DNA of 64,000 nucleotides from Gemmatimonadaceae bacterium. GTDB taxonomy: Bacteria > Gemmatimonadota > Gemmatimonadetes > Gemmatimonadales > Gemmatimonadaceae. The stretch's first letter is position 1. Each line of letters starts with the position of its first letter. Shown here piece after piece: positions 25,847 to 34,739 of this stretch. The stretch covers positions 62,001-126,000 of the forward strand of contig JABFXC010000008.1 of NCBI GenBank assembly GCA_013361935.1, read 5' to 3'. A program made the position numbers and the translations under genes. Below the pieces are notes generated by a model, which searched no databases, was not told the origin of the DNA, and was given only the letters and a program-made list of their open reading frames with translations.

Positions 25847-27619
25847 ATGAATCTTCGTACAACTCCGCGCCGCCTCGCCGCGGCGCTGCTTCTGGGCCTC
25901 ACCGTCCTGGGTGGGTGCAAGAGCCACAAGCCGACTCCGGTCCGTCATCGCGGGCTCGCCCTGCCCCCGGTCGACAAGACCTGGAACCCGGCGGCGCTGA
26001 CCGCCGTGCACGGTGTCTCCGCCGACAGCATCCGCCTCGCCATCGCCGCGCGGCTCAAGGGGAAGCGGCCGGAGCCGCTCAGCGCGTCCTCGTGGAAGCA
26101 CACCGGCGAGCTCTACGCGCTCCACGTCAGCAGCCCGCTCTGGATGAACGCCGACGGGCTGCGCGGCGATCGGACGAGTGCGCTCCTTCGCGCGGTCGCC
26201 GCCGCGGACAGCGACGCGCTCGAGCTGGCCAGCTTTCCCCTGAAGGCACTGGGCGGCGCGCTGGATGAGCTGCGGCGCGCGAAGAAGCCGACGGCGACAC
26301 AGATCGCGAACGCCGACGTCCTCCTCACCTCGGTCTACGTGGCGCTCGGCAGCGACATGCTCACCGGGCAGGTCGACCCGCGCACCGTCTCGCAGGACTG
26401 GCACATCGACCCGCGCGAGGAGGACGTCGACAGCGCGCTCGTCGCGGTCATCCGCACCCAGGATCTCGACGTCGCGCTCGGCCAGCTGCGTCCGCAGGAG
26501 CAGGACTACGACTCGCTGCGTAAGCAGCTCCAGCGGTACCGCGCGCTCGTCGCGCACGGCGGCTGGAAGCCGGTGCCCAAGGGGAGGGCGCTCAAGCCCG
26601 GGGACGCCGATTCCGCCGAGCGTCTCAACGCGCTCTACGATCGCCTGCGCGCCGAGGACTACCTGGGCGAGAGCGCGATGCGCCCCGCGGCCGCCCCGGT
26701 CGACTCGACCAACGTCTCGCCGGGCTTCCTCTACGACGAGGCGCTCGCCGGCGCCGTCGCCCGCTATCAGGAGACGCACAGCATCAACGTCGACAGCGTG
26801 CTCGGTCCGGAGACGGTCGAGTCGCTGAACGTCCCGGCCGAGTACCGCCTCGGCCAGATCGCGGCCAACCTCGAGCGCTACCGCTGGCTCCCGCGCAACC
26901 TCGGGAGCCGGTACATCCTCGTCAACGTCCCGGCGTTCCGCTTCGAGGCGTACGACGACGACAGCCTCGCGCTGGAGATGAAGGTCATCGTCGGCGCGGA
27001 GTACAAGGATCGCAACACGCCGACCTTCTCCGACCGGCTCGAGACGGTAGTGTTCCGCCCCTACTGGAACGTCACCCCCGACATCCAGCACAAGGAGCTC
27101 GACGCCAAGATCGCCGCCGATCCGGGGTACATGGACCGCAACGATTACGAGTACTGGAACGACAATGGCGTGACGCGCGTGCGGCAGAAGCCGGGACCGA
27201 AGAATTCACTCGGGCTGGTGAAGTTCCTCTTCCCGAACGACTTCAACATCTACCTGCACGACACCCCGGAGCGCGGGCTCTTCGAGAAGGACGTGCGCGC
27301 CTTCAGCCACGGGTGCATCCGCCTCGAGCGGCCCGCCGAGCTCGCGCAATGGGTGCTCGGCTGGGACGCCGACTCCGTGGAGCGCGCGATGGAGGAGGAG
27401 CCGAACAACAAGGCGGTCCGCGTGAAGGAGAAGATCCCGGTCTTCATCGTCTACTTCACGGCGTTCTTCCGGGACGGGGACCTCTACTTCGGCAACGACC
27501 TCTACTCGCGCGACGACAAGCTGGTCGCGGCGGTGGGCGGCGGGGCGACGCCGAGCGCCGACGCGGCGCAGGCGTCGAACGCGCTGCGCACGCTCGCCGG
27601 GCAACTCGCCGGCGAATGA
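25847..27619 (+). CDS. L,D-transpeptidase lipoprotein (YcbB-like)
   Basis: Peptidoglycan cross-linking enzyme in the periplasm, about 590 residues. The signal ends in a lipobox (LTVLGGC, Cys near residue 23), so it is probably a lipoprotein. The middle has a peptidoglycan-binding-like helical region (FLYDEALAGAVARYQETHSI, about 295-315). The YkuD catalytic domain has HDTPERGLF and SHGCIRLE with the active Cys about residue 490. Order and size fit the YcbB/LdtD class. The ATG at 25847 gives a normal signal peptide; an upstream in-frame ATG at 25766 would add 27 residues before it. Confidence 0.92.
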   Translation: MNLRTTPRRLAAALLLGLTVLGGCKSHKPTPVRHRGLALPPVDKTWNPAALTAVHGVSADSIRLAIAARLKGKRPEPLSASSWKHTGELYALHVSSPLWMNADGLRGDRTSALLRAVAAADSDALELASFPLKALGGALDELRRAKKPTATQIANADVLLTSVYVALGSDMLTGQVDPRTVSQDWHIDPREEDVDSALVAVIRTQDLDVALGQLRPQEQDYDSLRKQLQRYRALVAHGGWKPVPKGRALKPGDADSAERLNALYDRLRAEDYLGESAMRPAAAPVDSTNVSPGFLYDEALAGAVARYQETHSINVDSVLGPETVESLNVPAEYRLGQIAANLERYRWLPRNLGSRYILVNVPAFRFEAYDDDSLALEMKVIVGAEYKDRNTPTFSDRLETVVFRPYWNVTPDIQHKELDAKIAADPGYMDRNDYEYWNDNGVTRVRQKPGPKNSLGLVKFLFPNDFNIYLHDTPERGLFEKDVRAFSHGCIRLERPAELAQWVLGWDADSVERAMEEEPNNKAVRVKEKIPVFIVYFTAFFRDGDLYFGNDLYSRDDKLVAAVGGGATPSADAAQASNALRTLAGQLAGE

Positions 27620-27711
27620 GGTAACGCACGACGCCGCCCGAACCCGGCGCACGATGGTGTTCGCGGGACCACGCAGGACGTCATTTTCGTTTCACGCCTC
27701 ACGTCGATACC

Positions 27712-28110
27712 ATGCCACTCTCCAACTCCCAGCTTCGCGCGCTCGAGCACCGTCTCCGTGAGGAGCGCGAGCGCGCGCTCTCCTCGATCCGCCGCTACAG
27801 CAGCGAAGAAGGCTCCGAGTCGGAGCGCGACCGAACGGGCGACATCAGCGCGGTCCGCCTCCACATGGCCGACGAGGGGACCGACACCTTCGATCGCGAG
27901 CTGAACGCGTCGATGGCGTCGCGCGACACCGAGAACCTGCACGAGATCGACGAGGCGCTGCGGCGCCTGATCGAGGCGCCGGAGCAGTTCGGCAAGGACG
28001 AGGTCACCGGCGAGGACATCCCCTTCGAGCGTCTCGAGATCGTGCCGTGGGCGCGGCGGAGCGCGCAGGCGATGCGCCGGCGGAACGACACCGGCGAGGC
28101 GCGCGCGTAG
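27712..28110 (+). CDS. DksA/TraR-like protein without zinc-finger cysteines
   Basis: A 132-residue protein with a long coiled-coil region (RALEHRLREERERALSSI, and LNASMASRDTENLHEIDEAL) then the region GKDEVTGEDIPFERLEIVPWAR. This corresponds to the DksA zinc-finger segment, but every Cys is gone. It fits the Cys-free DksA-like proteins that act on RNA polymerase secondary channels. An intact acidic tip is suggested by HMADEGTDTFDRE. It is followed by a strong terminator hairpin. The neighbouring HD hydrolase of alarmone type makes a ppGpp-related context likely. Confidence 0.8.
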   Translation: MPLSNSQLRALEHRLREERERALSSIRRYSSEEGSESERDRTGDISAVRLHMADEGTDTFDRELNASMASRDTENLHEIDEALRRLIEAPEQFGKDEVTGEDIPFERLEIVPWARRSAQAMRRRNDTGEARA

Positions 28111-28113
28111 TCA

Positions 28114-28185
28114 GGGTCAGGGGCCAGGCGGAAGGAACTGCGTCAACTGCGGTCAACGCCGTTCCTCGCGCCTGGCCCCTGACCC
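28114..28185. terminator. Palindromic element R1, likely bidirectional terminator
   Basis: Perfect 17-bp arms GGGTCAGGGGCCAGGCG (28114-28130) and its complement (28069 in unit terms, that is 28169-28185), with an inner GGAAC/GTTCC stem. It fills the gap between the convergent DksA-like and HD genes. It shares long stretches with the element at 49981-50060, so it belongs to a dispersed repeat family. Confidence 0.8.
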
Positions 28186-28198
28186 CTGCCCGTCCTCG

Positions 28199-28747
28199 CT
28201 ACGCCTGGCCCGCCAGCGAGGCCAGTCCGTCCGCGACCACCTTGTCGAAGCGGCGCTCGAGGGCGGCGTTCGCGCCGCGGCACCCTTCGACGACGCGCTT
28301 CGCCCACTCGAAGTACTCGCGGCGGCGCGTCACCGGCCAATCGACGGGCGGGTCGTGGGTGATGTCGGTGACGTTCATGATCTTGTCGGCGAGCTTCACG
28401 ATCTTCGCGCGGCGCGACGCCGACGGCGCGCTCACGACCTGGAGCCGCTTGCGCTCCTCCTTCGGCAGCCGCTTGTCGTCGGTGAGCTCGGCGACCACCT
28501 GTCGAACCTCGGCGCCGAACTCGCGCTCGATCTCGTCGAGCGTGGTCGCGGTATCCTCGACCGTATCGTGGAGCACCGCCGCGGTGAGCGTCACGATGTC
28601 GGTGACGCGGCCGACGCGCGCGATGGTGTCGGCGACCGAGATCGGATGATTGATGTACGGCGCGCCGTCGCGTCCCTTGCGCCGCTGCCCCTGATGCTTG
28701 TGCGCGGCGAACTCGAGTGCGCGCAGCAGTGTAGCCAGTTCTGACAT
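28199..28747 (-). CDS. Mesh1-like small HD hydrolase (alarmone hydrolase family)
   Basis: A 182-residue stand-alone HD domain of the RelA/SpoT hydrolase type. The order HKHQGQRRK, PYINHP (His34), LHDTVEDT (HD at 60-61) and the later ADKIMNV block matches Mesh1/SAH proteins, which hydrolyse (p)ppGpp or related nucleotides using a metal ion. No synthetase domain is present. It is convergent with the DksA-like gene and shares its terminator. Confidence 0.88.
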   Translation of the reverse strand: MSELATLLRALEFAAHKHQGQRRKGRDGAPYINHPISVADTIARVGRVTDIVTLTAAVLHDTVEDTATTLDEIEREFGAEVRQVVAELTDDKRLPKEERKRLQVVSAPSASRRAKIVKLADKIMNVTDITHDPPVDWPVTRRREYFEWAKRVVEGCRGANAALERRFDKVVADGLASLAGQA

Positions 28748-28816
28748 ACCTCAATCATCGCGCGGAGCGATGACAATCGGGAGTGCATCCGGGGCGCGGG
28801 CGTGCGCGCCGCGACG

Positions 28817-31234
28817 CTAGCGCATTCGCGCGCGCTCGAACTGCACCGCGAGATCGGTCGTGCTCCAGAGCTGCACGTCGGAAGCGATGCCGTAGCGCGC
28901 CGGCACGACGCGGCCGTCGCGGATCTCGTAGCTCCAGAGCTCACTGTGGAACCCGGACGCGTCGACCGCGCCGAGGACCTGGTCGAACGCGGCGCGAAGC
29001 ATCGCCCCGTCGCCGCCGGCGCCGGTCGCGGTTCGGTTGGCGACGCCGAGCAGGAAGAGGTTCACCTCACGCCCCCAGACGACGCGCGGCCCGTGGTAGC
29101 TGTCGCGGTCGAAGTCGCGCCAGACCCCCGGATTCGCGTAGGCATCGTTGGCGACCACGGGGCCGACTCCCGCGATCAGCAGCCCCACGGGATATGCTCG
29201 CGTGAAGAGCGCGACGTCGCGCCGCTCGCGGGCGGCAGCGTCGCCGCGCAGCGCCCCTCGCCGCCCGTCGCCGAGAAAGAGCCGCGTCGCGACGTCGCTG
29301 TTCGCGACCCCGATCGGCCTCCCGTCCGCGTCGAGCGCGAGGGCGAGGAAGCTCAGCGAGTCGCGGTCCGCGCCGCTCCGCGCGACCAGCGCGGACCAGT
29401 AGTCACGCTCCGCGGGCGGCATCGCGGCGAGCCGCGCCGCGACGCGCTCGCGCACCGCGACCGGATCGAGCGCGATGACGAAGTGCCGCTCCGCGCCCCA
29501 CCAGGCATCGATCGCGCGGCGAAGGGCGAGCGAATCGCGCGACCATCCCTCGAGCGGGGAGCCGGCCATCACGTCGGCGTGCGCGCGCGCGATGGAATCG
29601 GGGGAGATCCCGAGCCGCGGCAGCGATTCGAGCACGGTCGCGAGCGCCTCGAGCGCGTGCGGCGCCCAGATGGCGTTCACGTCCATCGCCCAGCGTCCGT
29701 TCGCGTACCCTGCTCCGCTGTCGCGCCAGCTCGCCGACGACCAGTGCGTGGAGTCGCGCCGGGTAAAGGAGATCAGGTTCGCGACGATCGGCTCGCGCGC
29801 GTAGGGCCCGGTCATTCGCGAGACGAGGGCGAGCTCGCGGAGCAGCCGCGCGACCCGCGCTTCCCCTCCCCCGGCGGTGTCGAGGAGGAAGGCGCGCTTC
29901 CGCGCGGCGCTCACCGTCGAGTCGCCCAGCCATCGGCCGGCGAGAACCGCGAGCTGCAGCTCGTCGTCGATCATGTGGTAGTTCTCGCGCGTGCGCCGGA
30001 GATCGCGCAGCACTCCACGCGCCGCGGCGAGGAGGCTGTCGGCGACCGCGGCACTTCCCGCGCGCCGCGCGCCGAGCGCGCCGTCGACGAGCATCGCGTA
30101 GTCGCGCGCGCCCTCGCGCACCGCCTGGCCGCCGAGCGCCTCCTCGTGGCTGACGTCGCCGGCGGGGCCGAGCTTGCGCAGCGCCGCGGCGATCGCGAAC
30201 TCGGACATCTGGTCGCGCCAGACGGGCCGCATCATGAGCGCGGTCACGAGCATGTCGCGGCCGAAATAGGTCGCGTAGTTCGGCAGGCCGGCCATCAGCT
30301 TCTCGCGCGAGACGAGGAGCTCGACGCCGCGCGTCTGCCGCTCGAGCCAGCGCGCGCGCATCTCCGCGCCGTCCCCGGAGGCGCGCTTCGCGTCGGCGAG
30401 GAAGGCGAGGAACTCGGGGGTGAAGATCTCCTCGCGCGCGAGCGGGGTGAGCGCGCGGCCGGTGGTCGTGATCCGGACGGTAAAGGGGACCGTGTGTCCG
30501 GCGAGGGCACGCAGCGACACGACGTCGCCGGTTCGCGAGGCGGCGACGCGCCGCGGGTCGGCGATGAGCTCGAGGACGAGAGTGTCGCGTCCGTCGAGCG
30601 AAGGCTGGACGATGCGCGTGCGCCACATCGTGCCGGCGATGGTGGTGGAGACCGCGGGCTGGAGCCGGGCGCGGAGCGTCGCGACATCGCGCGCGCCGAG
30701 GAGCGCGAGATGCCGGCGCCGCTCCCCGGCGGGGAGGCGCTGGACGGCGAGCAGGAGGTCCCGCGTCTCGGCGACGCGGAACGGCGTGGAGTCGAGGGCG
30801 GCCCGCTGCCGGCCCGCGTACTGGAAGTCGCGCTCGACGCGCATCGAGCCGAGGAGGAAGAGACCGATCTCGATGCGCGCGTCGTCGACGGCGAGGGCGT
30901 ACTCGAGGGACCGTCTCCGCCCGCGCGCGGCGACGATCGCCGAGTCGCTTCCCCAGCGCAGGGCAGCCGGCGCGCCGCGGTCGCCGCGGACGGTGAAGCC
31001 GAGGCTCTCGTCCTCCGCGTCGGCCCAGAGGCTCACGACGCGGCCCTCGCGGTCGAGGTAGATCTGCACCGTGTTTCCCGCGGCGTCACGGTAGAACCGG
31101 GTCTGGTATCCCTGATACGCCGCGCTGTCGTCCATCCCGGGTTCGGGGAAGGCGAGCACGGGGGCGACACCGTGAGCGGGGGCGGCGAGCGGGCTCGCCG
31201 CGAGCTGGGCGAAGATTGCGAGAGCGAGGAGCAT
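28817..31234 (-). CDS. Secreted protein of unknown function, six-hairpin-like helical domain
   Basis: An 805-residue protein with a signal peptide (MLLALAIFAQLAASPLAAPA). I do not recognise a family with certainty. The first ~270 residues look beta-rich; the rest is helical with repeated hydrophobic helices and motifs such as NYATYFGRDMLVTALMM and GYANGRWAMDVNAIWAPHALEAL. Such motifs resemble (alpha/alpha)6 glycoside hydrolases of the GH15/GH63 kind. It is divergent from susC, with which it shares a 345-bp control region, so a carbohydrate role is likely. Catalytic residues cannot be assigned. Confidence 0.6.
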   Translation of the reverse strand: MLLALAIFAQLAASPLAAPAHGVAPVLAFPEPGMDDSAAYQGYQTRFYRDAAGNTVQIYLDREGRVVSLWADAEDESLGFTVRGDRGAPAALRWGSDSAIVAARGRRRSLEYALAVDDARIEIGLFLLGSMRVERDFQYAGRQRAALDSTPFRVAETRDLLLAVQRLPAGERRRHLALLGARDVATLRARLQPAVSTTIAGTMWRTRIVQPSLDGRDTLVLELIADPRRVAASRTGDVVSLRALAGHTVPFTVRITTTGRALTPLAREEIFTPEFLAFLADAKRASGDGAEMRARWLERQTRGVELLVSREKLMAGLPNYATYFGRDMLVTALMMRPVWRDQMSEFAIAAALRKLGPAGDVSHEEALGGQAVREGARDYAMLVDGALGARRAGSAAVADSLLAAARGVLRDLRRTRENYHMIDDELQLAVLAGRWLGDSTVSAARKRAFLLDTAGGGEARVARLLRELALVSRMTGPYAREPIVANLISFTRRDSTHWSSASWRDSGAGYANGRWAMDVNAIWAPHALEALATVLESLPRLGISPDSIARAHADVMAGSPLEGWSRDSLALRRAIDAWWGAERHFVIALDPVAVRERVAARLAAMPPAERDYWSALVARSGADRDSLSFLALALDADGRPIGVANSDVATRLFLGDGRRGALRGDAAARERRDVALFTRAYPVGLLIAGVGPVVANDAYANPGVWRDFDRDSYHGPRVVWGREVNLFLLGVANRTATGAGGDGAMLRAAFDQVLGAVDASGFHSELWSYEIRDGRVVPARYGIASDVQLWSTTDLAVQFERARMR

Positions 31235-31579
31235 GGGGGGCTAGATTGGCCCTCCCTCGCGGGAGCGTCAAGCGAGCGCGGTGGCTGGCCACCGCACGGA
31301 CGCCGGCGCGGGAAGCGTGACGGTGGTCTTGACAAAGCAAACGGCTGGCCGAATATGGAGGGCGTATTCTTGTCCGACGTTCTCCCGACGTGGCCAAGTA
31401 CGTGTCCGCACGGCGTTTTCGTGCGCGCGGCGGTTCCGCGTGTCCTCTCTCCCCCGACATCGGCGCGGCGATGTGGGCTCGCGGATGAAAGCGGTTTCGT
31501 GGATGGCGTGTCCCACGTTCGCTGGGAGAGCGGACCTGGGTGACGTTCCCCTCTCCCTACCCATTGCGAGGGCGTGCGT
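31235..31579. other. 345-bp divergent control region before susC
   Basis: No gene is supported. It separates the leftward unknown secreted protein from the rightward susC. TTGACA at 31329-31334 with AATATG 17 bases later is a plausible susC promoter. It leaves a leader of about 220 bases containing a small stem (GCACG ... CGTGC near 31409-31425). I see no clear anti-sigma or two-component binding site. Confidence 0.45.
31329..31357 (+). promoter_or_regulatory. Candidate susC promoter
   Basis: TTGACA (31329-31334), a 17-base spacer and AATATG (31352-31357). The -35 is a perfect match and the local sequence is A/T-richer than the surroundings. The -10 is only moderate. Confidence 0.35.
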
Positions 31580-34500
31580 ATGGCAGCGGCTCGTCGACTC
31601 TTGTTCGTGCTCATGAGTGCCGCATTCTGCGCGTTGCAGTTGCACGCGCAGGATGCCACAGGTAGCGTCTCCGGTCGCGTCGTCGACGCCACGACGCAGG
31701 AGCCACTCCCCGGCGTCAACGTGATCGTCGTCGGCACACGGCGAGGCGCCGTGACGCAGGCGAACGGCGATTTCGTGATCGGTGCCGTCCCCGTGGGGAC
31801 GCAGACCGTCCGCGCCAGCCGCATCGGCTACGCGGCGGCGCAGCAGGAGGTCTCGGTCACCGCCGGCGCGACGGCGACCGCGCAGTTCTCGCTCACCCAC
31901 CAGGCGGTGACGCTGAGCGAGGTGACGGTCTCGGTCGGCTACGGGACCCAGCGCAAGGAGGCGATCACCGGATCGGTCGCCACCGTGAAGGGCGACGAGG
32001 CGAACGTCGGCGTGACGACGAACGCGACGCAGCTGGTGCAGGGGCGCGTCGCCGGCGTCGACGTGACGCAGAACAACGGCGAGCCGGGCGCCGGCTCGCA
32101 GATCCGCATTCGCGGCGGCACCTCGATCAGCGCGAGCAACGATCCGCTCTACGTGATCGACGGCGTGCCGATCGAGAACACGCCGACGGAGCCGGGGGGA
32201 ATCGGCATCGGGGGCGCGCCCTCCTCGCCGCGCAACCCGCTGAACATGCTCAACCCGTCGGACATCGCCTCGATCACGGTGCTGAAGGACGCGTCGGCGA
32301 CGGCGATCTACGGCTCGCGCGGCGCGAACGGCGTGATCCTGATCGAGACGAAGCGCGGCAACCCGAACGGCTCGGTGATCGAGTACGACGGCTACGTCGC
32401 GAGCTCCTCGCCCTCGAAGACGCTCGACGTGCTCACCGGCGACGAGTACCGCGCCTTCGTCCGCAAGGAAGTCGCGGCGGGGGTCCTCGACACGTCGCGG
32501 CTGAGCAGCCTCGGGAGCGCGAACACGAACTGGGAAGATGCGCTGACGCGCAACGCGGTCACGCACAACCACAACCTCTCGTTCTCCGGCGGCTCGCCGG
32601 ACACGCGCTACAGAGCCTCGCTCAACTATCTCGACCAGAACGGCGTGGTGGTCGCGAACGGGCTGCGCCGCTACCAGGGACGGCTGAACGGGACGCAGAA
32701 CTCCTTCAACAACCGCCTGCGGCTCGGCGTCAACCTCACCGCGTCGCACGTCATCGACGACTACATCCCCTACGAGCGGACGGGCGGCTTCGAGGGCGGC
32801 GTGTTCGTGAACATGGTGACCTTCAACCCGACACGCCCGGTCACGATCCGTGATCCGGTCACCGGGAAGATGGTGTACTACGAGGTGGGCACGGGGAGCC
32901 AGTCGCTGCGCAACCCGGTGGCGCTCGCCAACCAGATCGCCGACCAGGGCACGACGACGCGGATCCTCGGCAACGCCTCGGGCGACGTCGACATCCTGTC
33001 GAACCTCACCGGCCGGCTGAACGTCGGCATCGATCGCTCGGAGGGGCTGCGCGACATCTACTTCCCGCTGTCCAGTCCCGCGGGCGCGCAGTATCCGGGT
33101 CTCGCGAACCAGGCGAGCCAGGACAACACGACGCAGACGATCCAGACGCTGCTCACCTTCCATCAGAACTTCCTCGAGACCAGCAACGTCGAGATCGTCG
33201 GCGGTTACGAGTACAACAAGTACAACACCGGCGGGTTCGGCGCACAGGCGCAGGGATACGGCACCGACGCCTTCCACTTCTACAACCTCGGCGCGGGCGC
33301 GACGCTCGTCGCCCCGTACTCGTATCGCGAGCAGAGCATGCTCGCCTCGTTCTTCACCCGCGCGAACTACAGCTTCCGCGACCGCTACTTCCTGACGGGC
33401 GTGCTGCGCAAGGATGGCTCGTCGCGGTTCGGTGAGAACAACAAGTGGGCGACCTTCCCGGCCGTGTCTGCGTCGTGGCGGATCAGCGAGGAGCCGTTCA
33501 TGCACTTCTCGCCGATCTCCGACCTGCGGCTCCGGGCGGGCTACGGCGTGCAGGGGAACCAGGCGGTGCCGGCGTATGCGTCGCTGCTGCTGCTCGGATC
33601 GGGCACGGGCTACAACTACGTGCTCGGGTCGAACGGCGAGAAGATCATCACCGGCATCTCGCCGACGCGCAACGCCAACCCCGACCTCCGCTGGGAGCAG
33701 ACGGCGCAGAGCAACATCGCGCTCGACTACGGCTTCCTCGATAGCCGCTTCACGGGGAGCCTCGAGTACTACGTCAAGAACACGAAGGACCTGCTGCTCG
33801 AGGTGAACGTCCCGCAGCCGGCGAACGTCGGGACGCGGCTCGAGAACATCGGCCGGGTGCGCAACTCCGGCGTCGAGCTCTCGCTTGACTCGCGGCTGCT
33901 CGATGGCGGGCCGCTCAACTGGACGGCGGGGCTCGTCTTCTCCGCCGAGCGCAACAAGGTCGTGGACCTCGGCAGCCGGCAGTACATCGTGACCGGGAGC
34001 GTCAGCGGGCAGGGGCAGTCCGACCAGTACTCGCAGCGTATCCTTCCCGGCTACGCGTTAGGCACCTTCTACGGGCCGGTCTACGCCGGGCTCGACGCGA
34101 ACGGGAAGCAGCTCTTCAAGCACTACTCGCCGACCGGCCAGTACCTCGGCACGACGGTCTCGCCGGGCGGCGACGACATCCGCCCGATCGGCAACGCCAA
34201 CCCCAAGTGGACGGCGGGGCTGCACAGCCAGGCGAGCTGGCGGAACTTCGACGCCGGCTTCCTCCTTCGCGCCTCGGTGGGCAACGACGTGTTCAACAAC
34301 ACGGCGCTCGTCTACGCGACGCAGGGCAACGTCCTCCAGGACAAGAACTTCCTCCGCTCGGCGCTCAGCGACCGGACGGGCATCCACGAGCCGGCGATCT
34401 ACTCCTCGCGCTGGATCGAGGACGGCTCCTTCGTGCGGCTGCAGAACCTGACCGTCGGCTACACCTTCGACCTGCCGAACTTCCTCCGGTCGTCGGGCCC

Positions 34501-34681
34501 CAACGGCTCGGCGTCGAAGACGCGCGTCTACCTCTCCGGCGACAACCTGTTCACGGCGACGCACTACAGCGGGTACGACCCGGAGGTCAACACCGACGCC
34601 GGGCTCGCCACGCGCGGCATCGATTATCTGAACTACCCGCGGCCGCGGACCTTCACGGGAGGGGTTCGTGTCTCGTTCTGA
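31580..34681 (+). CDS. SusC/RagA family TonB-dependent outer-membrane receptor
   Basis: Imports oligosaccharides across the outer membrane together with the SusD lipoprotein encoded next. 1033 residues: signal peptide (to LHAQ), a carboxypeptidase-regulatory-like domain (GSVSGRVVDATTQEPLPGVNV), the plug with GYGTQRKEAITGSV and IYGSRGANGVILI, then a beta-barrel ending in TFTGGVRVSF with the terminal Phe of outer-membrane barrels. Start: ATG at 31580 with GAGG about 7 bases before it; a GTG two codons earlier would leave no room for it. A CGTTAGGC octamer is in GYALGTF near 34056. Confidence 0.95.
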   Translation: MAAARRLLFVLMSAAFCALQLHAQDATGSVSGRVVDATTQEPLPGVNVIVVGTRRGAVTQANGDFVIGAVPVGTQTVRASRIGYAAAQQEVSVTAGATATAQFSLTHQAVTLSEVTVSVGYGTQRKEAITGSVATVKGDEANVGVTTNATQLVQGRVAGVDVTQNNGEPGAGSQIRIRGGTSISASNDPLYVIDGVPIENTPTEPGGIGIGGAPSSPRNPLNMLNPSDIASITVLKDASATAIYGSRGANGVILIETKRGNPNGSVIEYDGYVASSSPSKTLDVLTGDEYRAFVRKEVAAGVLDTSRLSSLGSANTNWEDALTRNAVTHNHNLSFSGGSPDTRYRASLNYLDQNGVVVANGLRRYQGRLNGTQNSFNNRLRLGVNLTASHVIDDYIPYERTGGFEGGVFVNMVTFNPTRPVTIRDPVTGKMVYYEVGTGSQSLRNPVALANQIADQGTTTRILGNASGDVDILSNLTGRLNVGIDRSEGLRDIYFPLSSPAGAQYPGLANQASQDNTTQTIQTLLTFHQNFLETSNVEIVGGYEYNKYNTGGFGAQAQGYGTDAFHFYNLGAGATLVAPYSYREQSMLASFFTRANYSFRDRYFLTGVLRKDGSSRFGENNKWATFPAVSASWRISEEPFMHFSPISDLRLRAGYGVQGNQAVPAYASLLLLGSGTGYNYVLGSNGEKIITGISPTRNANPDLRWEQTAQSNIALDYGFLDSRFTGSLEYYVKNTKDLLLEVNVPQPANVGTRLENIGRVRNSGVELSLDSRLLDGGPLNWTAGLVFSAERNKVVDLGSRQYIVTGSVSGQGQSDQYSQRILPGYALGTFYGPVYAGLDANGKQLFKHYSPTGQYLGTTVSPGGDDIRPIGNANPKWTAGLHSQASWRNFDAGFLLRASVGNDVFNNTALVYATQGNVLQDKNFLRSALSDRTGIHEPAIYSSRWIEDGSFVRLQNLTVGYTFDLPNFLRSSGPNGSASKTRVYLSGDNLFTATHYSGYDPEVNTDAGLATRGIDYLNYPRPRTFTGGVRVSF

Positions 34682-34739
34682 CGCCCAGCGAATGCCTAAC
34701 GGCGGAGCTCTCCGCTCACTCACTCAGGTAGCACACTCC

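Noticed and set aside
31268-33505. A minus-strand open frame of about 745 codons opposite susC
   Set aside because: Same reason: antisense of a long G+C-rich gene, no recognisable motif, no ribosome-binding site.
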